From NCBI GenBank assembly GCA_019448385.1, contig JAGTXO010000007.1, positions 1,178,001-1,242,000 on the forward strand: DNA of 64,000 nt, written 5' to 3'. The notes under the pieces are model-generated. The model was not told the origin of the DNA. It saw only the letters and a program-made list of their open reading frames with translations, and did no database searches. The position numbers and the translations under genes were made by a program. Position 1 is the stretch's first letter, and every line of letters starts with the position of its first letter. Below are positions 1 to 7,947 of this stretch, one piece after another. The DNA comes from Diacronema lutheri (lineage: Eukaryota; Haptophyta; Pavlovophyceae; Pavlovales; Pavlovaceae).

Positions 1-991
1 CGAGGCAGCCTTCGCCGCGCAGCAGGCCATCGTTCGCCTCGCGCTTGGAGAGGCGAAAAAGGACGCGGCAGCCGGCGAGCAGGGGCGCGTCTGCCGGCGC
101 GAGCGCGAGCCCGCCCGCCGCCGACGCGTCGCCGCGCGGCGACGCGTCGGCGCTCGGAGTGGCGGCGCGCGCGCCCCCTATCGGGCTGGGCGCGCAGAGC
201 CGGAGCACAACGTTGCACAAGCGCATCAGCATGGCCGCCTCTTCGTCGTCTGCGCCCGAGCCCGCGCCCGCGCCCGCGCCGCTGGTCGCGCCACCGGTCG
301 CGCTCGCTTCCATCAGCGGCGCGATGGCGTCGAGGACGAGGGAGCGCAGGCGCAGGCGCTGCGCAGCGTCCAGCCGCTCGCACGCCACCTCGACCGCGCG
401 CTCGAGCGCCGCCGCCGCGCCGTGCCGCGAGCCGCCGCCGCCAAAGCCGCGCGGCGTGCGCGCCGCCTCGCCGATCGCGCGCACCGCAACGTCGACCTCG
501 GCCCACGCCGTGCGCTGCTCGGTGTCGAGCGCGAAGCGAGCGGAATCGGGCGCCGGGTCATCCGTGTCGATCGCGAGCACGTCCGCGTCGACACCCGCCG
601 ACCCGCGCCGCGCGCCGTCGCCACCGTTGCCAACGGCCGATTGGCGAGCGGGTGGGTGCGCGTGCGCACACGCCGAGGACGCGGGGATGCGCTCCTGTCG
701 CGCGACGCCGCGCAGCGGCAGGCGCGGCGGACCAGGTCGCGTGGCGAACTGGCCCGCCGAGATCACGTAGGACGAGCCCGGCCGCGCGCCGAGCGAGGCC
801 GCGCCGCCGTTCGCGCCGCCGCCGCCGCCGCCGGGCTGCGGTGCCGCGTCGGCGGGCAGGCTGAAGAGGTGGCGCGCGTTGTCGGCGGGCGTGAACGGAC
901 GCGAGGGGTGGTGCAGCGATGCGCGCGCCTGTGCGATGGCCGACGAGATGGCCGAGCGCGCCCGGATGGGCACCGGCTCGTCGTCGATCAT
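1..991 (-). CDS. ARMC2: Armadillo-repeat protein ARMC2-like, 5' part only
   Basis: An open minus-strand frame runs from an ATG at 991-989 through the left edge, about 330 codons. An in-frame TGA lies just upstream and no AG acceptor lies between it and the ATG, so that ATG is probably the real start. The N-terminus has a helical SAISSAIAQARASL stretch followed by RPFTPADNARHLF, which resembles the conserved N-terminal RPFTP box of ARMC2, then a low-complexity linker. The end in view reads RLCNVVLRLC and RVLFRLSKREANDGLL, resembling the start of the ARMC2 armadillo region. Known for the family: ARMC2 is needed for axoneme assembly and acts as an intraflagellar-transport adaptor for radial spokes in Chlamydomonas. 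The repeats themselves lie off the window. Identification is from remembered motifs, so moderate confidence. Confidence 0.6.
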   Translation of the reverse strand, partial: MIDDEPVPIRARSAISSAIAQARASLHHPSRPFTPADNARHLFSLPADAAPQPGGGGGGANGGAASLGARPGSSYVISAGQFATRPGPPRLPLRGVARQERIPASSACAHAHPPARQSAVGNGGDGARRGSAGVDADVLAIDTDDPAPDSARFALDTEQRTAWAEVDVAVRAIGEAARTPRGFGGGGSRHGAAAALERAVEVACERLDAAQRLRLRSLVLDAIAPLMEASATGGATSGAGAGAGSGADDEEAAMLMRLCNVVLRLCAPSPIGGARAATPSADASPRGDASAAGGLALAPADAPLLAGCRVLFRLSKREANDGLLRGEGCL

Positions 992-1211
992 CACGCGCGG
1001 GACGGTCGTCCGCGACCCGCCCGTTGGCGTCAGTCAAATCCTCAATCCCCGCATGGTTTCCCGGACTGCAGCTGCAGTCCGGGCTGAGCACCTTGGCCGT
1101 GCGCGTTGGCAAGCGCGGGACGGTGGGCCCGGGACAGTGGGCCCGGGCCGGCCTCGCACTGTCGTCTGTCGCAGCAGTCTCGAGTGGAGTCTGCGGAGTC
1201 TGACGAGCGCT
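992..1211. promoter_or_regulatory. Spacer upstream of ARMC2 with a 24-bp palindrome
   Basis: This 220-bp gap lies between two minus-strand genes and should hold the ARMC2 promoter. It contains a perfect 24-bp palindrome at 1060-1083 centred on CTGCAGCTGCAG, two copies of a GTGGGCCCGGG motif around 1124-1151, and short sequences copied from neighbouring genes (see findings). No open frame here looks coding. Confidence 0.45.
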
Positions 1212-1859
1212 TCATAGGCGTGTGCCGCTGTGGCCGTGCGCGTTGGCAAGCGCGCGCTCGAGGCCATCGGCGTCGCCAAGCGCAAGCGACGCGGCGAGCG
1301 CGCGCGGCAACACCGCAAAATGCTGGCTGATCGGCACGTCCGACCGCAGCTCGTGTCGGCAGACGAGGCCGCGCGAGTCGAGCGAATATACGCTCACGCC
1401 ATCGACGACGACGGGCGGTTCGGCCTCGCGCCCACGAAGGTGGAGCTTGGCTGACCATCTCGCGCGGATCTGCGACGCAATCGGGTCGAAGACGAGCAGC
1501 ACACCCGTCTCGGCCGACGAGAGCGACGCGCCTGCGACCCAGCGGAGCGCCGAGAGGGCGCGCGCGTATGCGCGCTTGCCGGTGAGGACGAGGCCGGTGT
1601 GCGCGTCGACGAGCTGCACGTGCTCGGCAAAAATGTCGAGCGTCGGCTCAAGCATCAGCATCGTCGGATACTCGCGCTGCAGCGCGTCGATGCACCGGCC
1701 GACGTTTGCGTGGAAGTCGGACTGCGGCCGCGGCGGCGGCGCGCCGAGCAGCGGGCTGTGGAGCGGCGGCGCGGCGAGGCGGGTGGGGTGGGCGGACGTG
1801 CGTGGAAGCGTCGTGCTCGCGCTCGCCGTCGCCACGAGAAGCGCCCCGATCGCTTGCAT
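1212..1859 (-). CDS. DUF2358 domain protein, probably organelle-targeted
   Basis: A 215-residue protein. The frame stays open further upstream, but MQAIGALLVATASAS begins a hydrophobic, Ser/Ala-rich leader and is the better start. The mature part begins around SDFHANVGRCIDALQREYP and continues with LDIFAEHVQLVD, LTGKRAYARALSALRWV, IRARWSAKLHL and DGVSVYSLDSRGLVCRHEL. This order matches the DUF2358 (SnoaL-like cone) family of cyanobacteria and plastids: an N-terminal helix, a metabolite-pocket-like sheet and a final strand 'Y.LD..G.I..H'. The biochemical role of the family is unknown. The gene is head-to-head with the PDI-like gene. The N-terminal leader could be a plastid bipartite signal or a simple signal peptide; the sequence alone does not decide. 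Confidence 0.7.
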   Translation of the reverse strand: MQAIGALLVATASASTTLPRTSAHPTRLAAPPLHSPLLGAPPPRPQSDFHANVGRCIDALQREYPTMLMLEPTLDIFAEHVQLVDAHTGLVLTGKRAYARALSALRWVAGASLSSAETGVLLVFDPIASQIRARWSAKLHLRGREAEPPVVVDGVSVYSLDSRGLVCRHELRSDVPISQHFAVLPRALAASLALGDADGLERALANAHGHSGTRL

Positions 1860-2008
1860 CGTTGAGTCGACCGACGTCCCCGCACCCACCCCCCGGCCTC
1901 GAGCCTGATGACGAAAGCACAAAACTGAAAACTTTGGCGTTTTCCGTCGAGAAAGTTTGCGCCTCTGAAGGGGGCTGGTTTGAAAAGGGGCGCGGTCGGG
2001 ACACGGCG
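1860..2008. promoter_or_regulatory. Bidirectional promoter, DUF2358 / PDI-like
   Basis: A 149-bp head-to-head spacer, locally much richer in A/T than its surroundings (around 1917-1960). It contains TTTGGCG, an E2F-like core, near 1935. The same core recurs at other divergent promoters in this window. Confidence 0.4.
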
Positions 2009-4901
2009 ATGGCGCCACGTCATGCGTGGATGCTGTCGCTGTTCGTCGTGCCGCTCGCCGCCGCGCAGCCACTGTACGGCGCAGATAGCCCAATCATCCC
2101 GCTCGATAAGAAAGTACATGCCGCGCGCGGCCGCCCCGCGTCGTGCGTTGGGCGCCGTACGACCTGCGTGCCCGCGCGGCGGCCGACGTGCGCGCCGCCG
2201 TGCGCGCCCGCCGCGGCCGCCGGTGTGCAGGCGTGGACGGAGATGCAGTCCGATTTTGCGCACGTCTGGGTCGTCGAGTATTACGCGGACTGGTGCGGCC
2301 ACTGCAAGGCGTTTGCGCCCAAGTATGAGAAGGCCGCGGCGGGCCTCGCCGGCCTCGTCAAGTTTGGAGGCGTCAACGCGGACTCGGCCAAGGGCGTCAT
2401 GCGCGACGTGGGCGTGACGTCCTACCCAACCATCAAGGTGTACCTCCCCGAGCTGAGCACCAACCCGTACACAGGCATGCGCGTTCGGCCGCGCGGCTGG
2501 CGGCGTGCGCGCGCGCGCGGGCGGGCGGGGGGGGGGGGGGGGGGGGGGGCGCCGCTTACGCCCGCCCGCGCGCGCCACGCCGCGCGCCGCGCAGGCAAGC
2601 GCGGCAAGGTGGCGCTCAACTACGAGGGCGCGCGGACAGCGAAGGCGCTCGCCGAGTTTGTGAGCGCGCAGGTGCCCACCCTCGTCGTCCCCGTGCCCGA
2701 CGGCGTCGCGCTGCGCGCATTTGCACTCACGGGTGCCGCCCACCTCGACGGTGCGCCGGACGCAGCGCACGCCAAGCGCGCGCTGCTCCTCTCGGCCAAG
2801 TCGGAGACGGCGCTGCTCGCCAAGGCGCTCGCGCTCCGGCTGCGCGGCCGCCTTGCCCTTGGTGAGGCGCAGGCGCAGCGCCTCGGCGCGGACGGCGCGG
2901 ACGGCGCGACGGAGCTCGTGCGCCGCTTTGGCGTGCGCGCGCTGCCTGCGCTCGTGTTGATCCCGGCGGCGCGCGCAGCGGACGGTGCGAGCGACGAATC
3001 GGACGGCGGCGCGGCAGAGCTGTACGAGGGCGAGCTCAAGTACGCGCCCCTCTGGGATTTCCTCGAGCGCGCGGCCGGGCCGGATCCCGCGCCGGCGGCG
3101 CGCGACGAGCCGGCGGCACGGGCGGCGCGCGCGCTGTCCGAGGTTGTGACGGGCGTGGACGATGCGCTGTACGAGGCGGAGATCGCATCGGACAAGGGCG
3201 CGTGGGTCCTCGCTTTCGAGCGCGGCTCGACCACCGCCGGCGCCGACGATGGCGTTGAGCCGGCGCGCGTGCCCGCGCTCGCGCGGCTCGCGGCGCAACT
3301 GCGCGGCCAGGCGGCCGTTGGCCTCGTGAACGCGAGCGAGACGGCGGGCGCGGCGTTTGCCGAACGGATGGGCGTGCGCGAGTTCCCCGCGCTGCGCGTG
3401 CTGCCGTACGGCGAGGCGGGCAAGGCGCCCGGCGCCGCACTCGCGTCGGCCGACGCGGCGGCGGCGCGCAAGGCGGCGGGCGAGTCGCTGCCGGCGTCCG
3501 CGGTGCGCACGATCGCCGACACGGAGGTGGACACGCTGCTCCAGACGGCGCTGCAGCAGGGCGAGGTGCTTGCGACGTGCGTGCTCTTCACCGAGAAGGC
3601 GAGCCCGCCGCCCCTCTTCCGCGCCCTCGCGCTGCACTTTGAGCGCGCATTTGCGTTTGCGATGGTTCCCGGAGCGAGTCCGGCTGCGCTTGCGCGCTTC
3701 CAGCTCTCAAAGCTGCCATCGCTCCTCTGCTTGTGGGCGGAGGGCGCGCCGGCGGCGGACGGGCAGCTGACGATGCAGGGCGCGAAGTACGACGACGATG
3801 CCGGCCCGCTCGCCTTCGCACCGCTTGGCATGTTCCTCGCAAACCTCGCCGAGCAGCGCGGCGGGCCGGGCTGGGCGGACAAGCGCGCGCCCGCGCGCGA
3901 AGGCGACGCGCCGGGCCGAGGTGCGTTCGGCGGCGGCGGCGGCGACGCCGCGCCCGCCGTGCGCGAGCTCACCGCTGCCAATTTTGCCGCGCTGTGCGGC
4001 GACGGCGCGGCGGTCGGGCTATGCGCGATCGCGCTGCTCGACGGCGACCGCGCCGCGCAGCTGACCGCGCCGCGTGAGGCGCAGTTGCGCACACTCGCAG
4101 GGCTCGCGCTGCGGCGGCGCGGCGATCCATCCGTCGGCCTCTTCTGGCTCGACGCGACGTGCTACGACGAGCTGCCGCCTGCTTTCGACGTGTCGGACGC
4201 AGACCTGCCAACGATGGTGGTGTTCTCGCCCGCGAAACAGCGCTTTGCAAAGCTGCACGGCACGTTCACCGTCGAGGGGATGGCGCGCTTTCTGACGGGC
4301 GTGGTGAGCGGGCGCGTCTCAACGCAGTCGCTCGGTGCGCTGCCTCACCTCGACGCCGCGCGCGACTGCGAGACGACGCTGCGCGGCGCGGCCAAGGCGG
4401 CCATGCTGGCGGGCGATGAAGCTGACGACACAGACGACACCGTTGCCGAGATCCTCGCCGAGGAGGCGGAGCGGAGGCGCGCGCTCGAGGCGGAGCTCGA
4501 GGCGGCCGGCGTCGCGGCCGCCGGCGTCGCCGCCGCCGCCGGCGCAGGCAAGCGCGGCGAGGGCGCGGCGGGCGCGGCCGGCAGCGCGGCCGGCGGCGGC
4601 GAGCGCTCGGCCGAGCTGCGGCGGCTCGAGGCTGAGCTCGAGGAGTGCGGCATGCACGACCTGCTCTGCTCAGCGCGGCGCGACAAGCAGCTTGCCGCCA
4701 TTGAGAAGCGACGCGCGCTCGACGAGCGCCTGGCCGAGATCGCCGCAAAGAACAAGGCAAAGGTGACCTCGCGACGCGCATTGCGCGCCGCGATGCGGCG
4801 CGCGAGCGGGCGCTCACGCGCACACCGCTCGCCGCGCCCGCTTGCGCGCACGCCCCGACGCGCAGAAGCGCAAGAAGAGGAAGGGCGCTGGTGCCAACTG
4901 A
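2009..4901 (+). CDS. Protein disulfide isomerase-like ER protein, four exons
   Basis: Exons 2009-2113, 2231-2474, 2595-4762 and 4866-4901 join in frame to 850 residues. The signal peptide is MAPRHAWMLSLFVVPLAAAQ. The first thioredoxin domain carries EYYADWCGHCKAFAPKYEK with a full CGHC redox site and the conserved SYPTIKVYLP cis-proline strand. Intron 1 is GT-AG (117 bp). Intron 2 works best as GC-AG (2475-2594), because it restores NPYTGKRGKVALNYEG, the usual PDI sequence. Intron 3 (4763-4865) replaces an unlikely tail with a Lys-rich end KRKKRKGAGAN. The rest contains thioredoxin-like folds without CxxC (for example RFGVRALPALVLIP and RMGVREFPALRVLP) and a C-terminal coiled coil around EILAEEAERRRALEAELEAA. 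No KDEL-type signal is visible. Likely role: thiol oxidation/isomerisation or chaperoning in the ER. Confidence 0.8.
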
Positions 4902-4944
4902 CTGGCAGCGTCTTTTCTCCGACTGAACCGCGCCACGCGAGGTC

Positions 4945-5668
4945 TCACGCCATCCGACTGACGCTCTGATCTCCCCAAAACAATGTCACTGTCTCGTCGC
5001 GCGCGGGCGCAGCGCCAGCCTCGGCGCCGCCCCTGGCTCCGAGTGCGTGCGCGCACGCGCGCGCGAGCTGGCGCATGGCCTGCTCCTTGAAGTCGCTCCG
5101 CGGCCAGCCTGCGGCGCCCCATTTACTCTCGCCGAGACCGTGGAGGGCCGCGACGACGAGGAGCGCCCACGGGTGGATCGCCTCCTCGAGCGCGGCACGC
5201 CCACCGTCGGCGCCAGCCGTGCCGAGCCTGAGCAGGGCGCGTACCTTTTCGGGCAGCGCCTTTCCTGCGTCGGGCGCTAGCAGCATGTGCCCACGCCGCC
5301 TGGTTCCCACGCCCGAACCGCTGCAGCGGCGCTCATCGCCGCGCGCACGCCGCCGCGCCGCGGCCGTCGCCGCCGCCGGGCGCGAAGGGCAGGCGCGCAC
5401 GCGCATGGATGGAGCGAAGCAGATCGGTGGCAGCGCCGACCTTAGCCTGCAAGACGCGCGCATCTTCGTCAGCGGTGGTGCCGCGGAGGCGCTCGAGCTT
5501 GGCCGTGGACCAGCTGAGCACGGCCGTGGGAGTGTGCACGTCCCGAATGCCGCGTCGCCACCCCCTTTGTGCCTCGTCCCACGGCAACGAGTCGATGTAG
5601 GTCGCCCACCGGCTCGCACCACACAGTCCACGCTTGCGCAGCAGCAGCGCGGAGGTGGCGACGACCAT
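4945..5668 (-). CDS. Unrecognised two-exon protein, weakly SET-insert-like, 5' end uncertain
   Basis: Two exons, 5668-5401 and 5276-4945, joined by a GTGCGC...CTAG intron of 124 bp, give 199 residues ending DETVTLFWGDQSVSRMA. The first exon includes SRWATYIDSLP and LSWSTAKLERLRGTTADED, which resemble the helical insert of Rubisco LSMT/SETD3-type SET proteins (W.PYL..LP...W....L..L.GT). The catalytic SET pieces before and after (GRGLVAT, NH..PN, Y) are not seen, so no methyltransferase activity can be claimed. The frame stays open upstream of 5668 to an AG near 5702, so further 5' exons are possible, although the calponin gene begins at 6017. It may be a remnant. The second exon (KALPEKVRALLRLG, AIHPWALLVVAALHGLGESK) is not recognised. 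Confidence 0.4.
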
Positions 5669-5875
5669 GCCACCCTCGCGCGCGCCGCGCGTGCTCAGCC
5701 TGAAGCGCGTCCCCGGACGCCTACGACGGGCGAATCCACTCAGGACCGCGCTGATGCTCGCCGTTCGGCGCCGTTCGGCGCGTTCGGGCGTTTGTCACCC
5801 GTGCCACCCGCTCGACCGCCACAAGTGCGCGTCCTCCCCTCGACACCGCGGCATTCGGGACGTGCACCCTCCCAC
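5526..5875. repeat. 29-bp inverted duplicate pair (5526-5554 and 5847-5875)
   Basis: The reverse complement of 5526-5554 matches 5847-5875 at 28 of 29 positions. The left arm lies inside the coding exon of the preceding gene, where it encodes RGIRDVHTPT. The right arm is in the spacer upstream of the calponin gene. Confidence 0.85.
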
Positions 5876-6016
5876 ATCAGATTCTGGTCTGGGAGCCATG
5901 GAAATTTCCTGCGTGGCGATCGTCGGCGTGCACTTTCTCAGAAATTTCCTTCTACGGCACGCAGCAGACCCACGCATCGCCCGCCCGCGCCTGCACAAGC
6001 CCTCACGGACACTATC
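5876..6016 (+). promoter_or_regulatory. Promoter region of calponin-homology gene with paired palindromes
   Basis: Contains GGAAATTTCC, a perfect 10-bp palindrome, at 5900-5909, and a second GAAATTTC core at 5941-5948, 41 bp later (about four helical turns), ending about 70 bp before the ATG. Such spacing is compatible with a dimeric regulator site. Function is inferred only from symmetry and position. Confidence 0.35.
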
Positions 6017-6919
6017 ATGTCGACGGCCAGCGAGAAGATTCGGCGTGAGACCAACATCAAGCAGAAGAACGCGGCCAAGGTACGCCCCGAGGACGAGGCC
6101 GAGATGCGCGCGTGGATCACCGAGGTCATCGGCGAGCCGGTCGAGGGCGAGACGCTGCACGATGCGCTCAAATCGGGCGTCGTGCTCTGCAAGCTCGTCA
6201 ACGCGATCAAGCCAGGCGCGATCCCAAAGATCCACCCAGCAATGGCCGTGGCGTTTCGGCAGATGGAGAACATCACCTTCTTCCTCAACGCGTGCAAGGC
6301 TCTCGGCGTCCCATCGTACGACCTCTTCCTCACGCCCGACCTCTACGAGGCCAACGACATGCACGCCGTAATGGGCACCGTTTCGGCGCTCGGCGGTGCG
6401 GCGCGCAAGGTGACAGGGTACAAGGGCCCGGGCTTTGGCGTTGATCGGAGCGCGCGCGCTGGTGTAGGCACCGCCGCCGCGCTCCCCAAGCCCAAGCCAG
6501 CCGCCGCGCCTGCGCCCGTACCTGCCGCCGTGCCGATCGCTGAGGAGGAGGACGAGGCGGCGCCCGAACCTGCAGCCGAGCCCGAGGCGGGGCTTGAGCC
6601 AGTCGTAGCCGAGCCCGAGCCCGTCGCCGAGCCCGAGGCCGAGCCCGCGCCCATCTTCGCCGAGCCCGAGCCCGCCGTTGCCGAGCCCGAGCCCGTCGCC
6701 GCCGAGCCCGAGCCCGCCGCCGCCGAGCCCGAGCCCGTCGCCGCCGAGCCCGAGTTGGTTGCTGCGGAGGCGGGGAGCGCGCCGGCAGCGGAGGAGTCGC
6801 TCGCGTCCAAGCTCTCGGCGCGCCGCCTTGAGCGTGCCGAGGAGCGCGCGTCAGAGCGCGCACAGAAGACCGCGCTCTCGGAGTCGAACATGAACGTCGT
6901 CGAAGGCGTGGCGCAGTGA
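6017..6919 (+). CDS. Calponin-homology (transgelin-type) actin-binding protein
   Basis: An intronless gene of 300 residues. Residues about 20-140 form a single type-3 calponin-homology domain: AEMRAWITEVIGEP, LHDALKSGVVLCKLVNAIKP, ENITFFLNACKALGV, LFLTPDLYEANDMHAVMGTV. These are the signature helices of calponin/transgelin. The C-terminal half is a low-complexity linker with about ten EPEPV/A repeats and a charged helical end (SARRLERAEERASERAQ). No calponin repeats or second CH domain are present. Known role of the family: bundling or stabilising F-actin. The start codon was chosen because MSTASEKIRRETN immediately precedes the domain and upstream codons in the same frame are Arg/Pro junk. 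Confidence 0.85.
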   Translation: MSTASEKIRRETNIKQKNAAKVRPEDEAEMRAWITEVIGEPVEGETLHDALKSGVVLCKLVNAIKPGAIPKIHPAMAVAFRQMENITFFLNACKALGVPSYDLFLTPDLYEANDMHAVMGTVSALGGAARKVTGYKGPGFGVDRSARAGVGTAAALPKPKPAAAPAPVPAAVPIAEEEDEAAPEPAAEPEAGLEPVVAEPEPVAEPEAEPAPIFAEPEPAVAEPEPVAAEPEPAAAEPEPVAAEPELVAAEAGSAPAAEESLASKLSARRLERAEERASERAQKTALSESNMNVVEGVAQ

Positions 6920-7054
6920 GCGCTAGGGCACACTGAAAAGTTTGCCCTCGCCCAGGCTTACTTTCCCGCTCCCGATGGTCTCGCTTAGTTGATGAATGAA
7001 GTGCGGGTTCACATGACAGTTGATTCCGCATTTCAGTTTTCAAGCGTGCATCAC
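6920..7054. other. Convergent 3' spacer
   Basis: This 135-bp spacer separates the 3' ends of the calponin-type gene and the giant receptor gene. It is locally A/T-rich; no gene is seen. It should hold both polyadenylation regions. Confidence 0.5.
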
Positions 7055-7911
7055 TCAGCGATGGCCGACCTCGGTCTTGAGCACGCCGGCGATCACATGC
7101 GAGCATGAGGCCATCAACGCGATAACGAACGGCTCCTCGACGAGCAGCGTTTCGGCGCTCGCAAGCTGCCGCGGCGCAAGGGCGCGGACGGCGCGGGCAT
7201 GGCGGCGTCAGGCGCCCGCTCGCCGCGCGCGCGGCGCGCGCGAGTGGTGGCGTGCGCGCGCGACGCGGCGCGCACCACCCAGACGGCGATGGCGGTGATC
7301 GCGTTGCGGTCGCTCAAGTTGATGCCGAATGCGATGGCGACGGCGCCGAGCGTGAGGAAGAGGCCGAGCTGCACCGTCCAGCCGATGTAGAGCCGCGTCT
7401 TGTCCGCCGGGCTGAGCACCTTGGCCGTGCCCGACATCGACTCGTCGCCCACCGAGTACTTGCCCTCGATGCCCTTGGGCGTGCCCGTCGCCGCCTGCAA
7501 GTTGGCGAGATCGAAGATGCCCGCCGCGCCCGCCGCGCCCGCGCCGTCGGCCACGCCCGCAGCAACGGCGTCGGCGGACGGCCTGGTGAAGGCGGACGGC
7601 TTGACGGGCATGATGCGGCTACCGCCGCCGCTCATCGAGCGGGCGGCGGGCGCCACGCCGGCGGCGCCAGCGGTCGCGCCAGCGGTCGCGCCCCGGCGCT
7701 CAGGCGTGATCATCGCCGCGGGCTCAGCTTCGCCATCGGCCGTAACGGGCGGCGCGTTACCCAGGATGCGCGCGGATCGCTGCCGCTCTGGCGCGCCGTC
7801 GCGCGGCACCGTGGCGGGCGGGCTGGGCGGCGGGCTGGGTGGCGGGCTGCTCGAGCGGCTGCGCGGCGGGCTGGGCGGAGGGCTGGGCGGCGGACTGGGC
7901 GTGGGCGCTGC

Positions 7912-7947
<36 letters not shown>

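Noticed and set aside
1706-2008. In-frame upstream extension of the PDI-like ORF
   Set aside because: It overlaps the DUF2358 gene antisense; MAPRHAWMLSLFVV gives a proper signal peptide.
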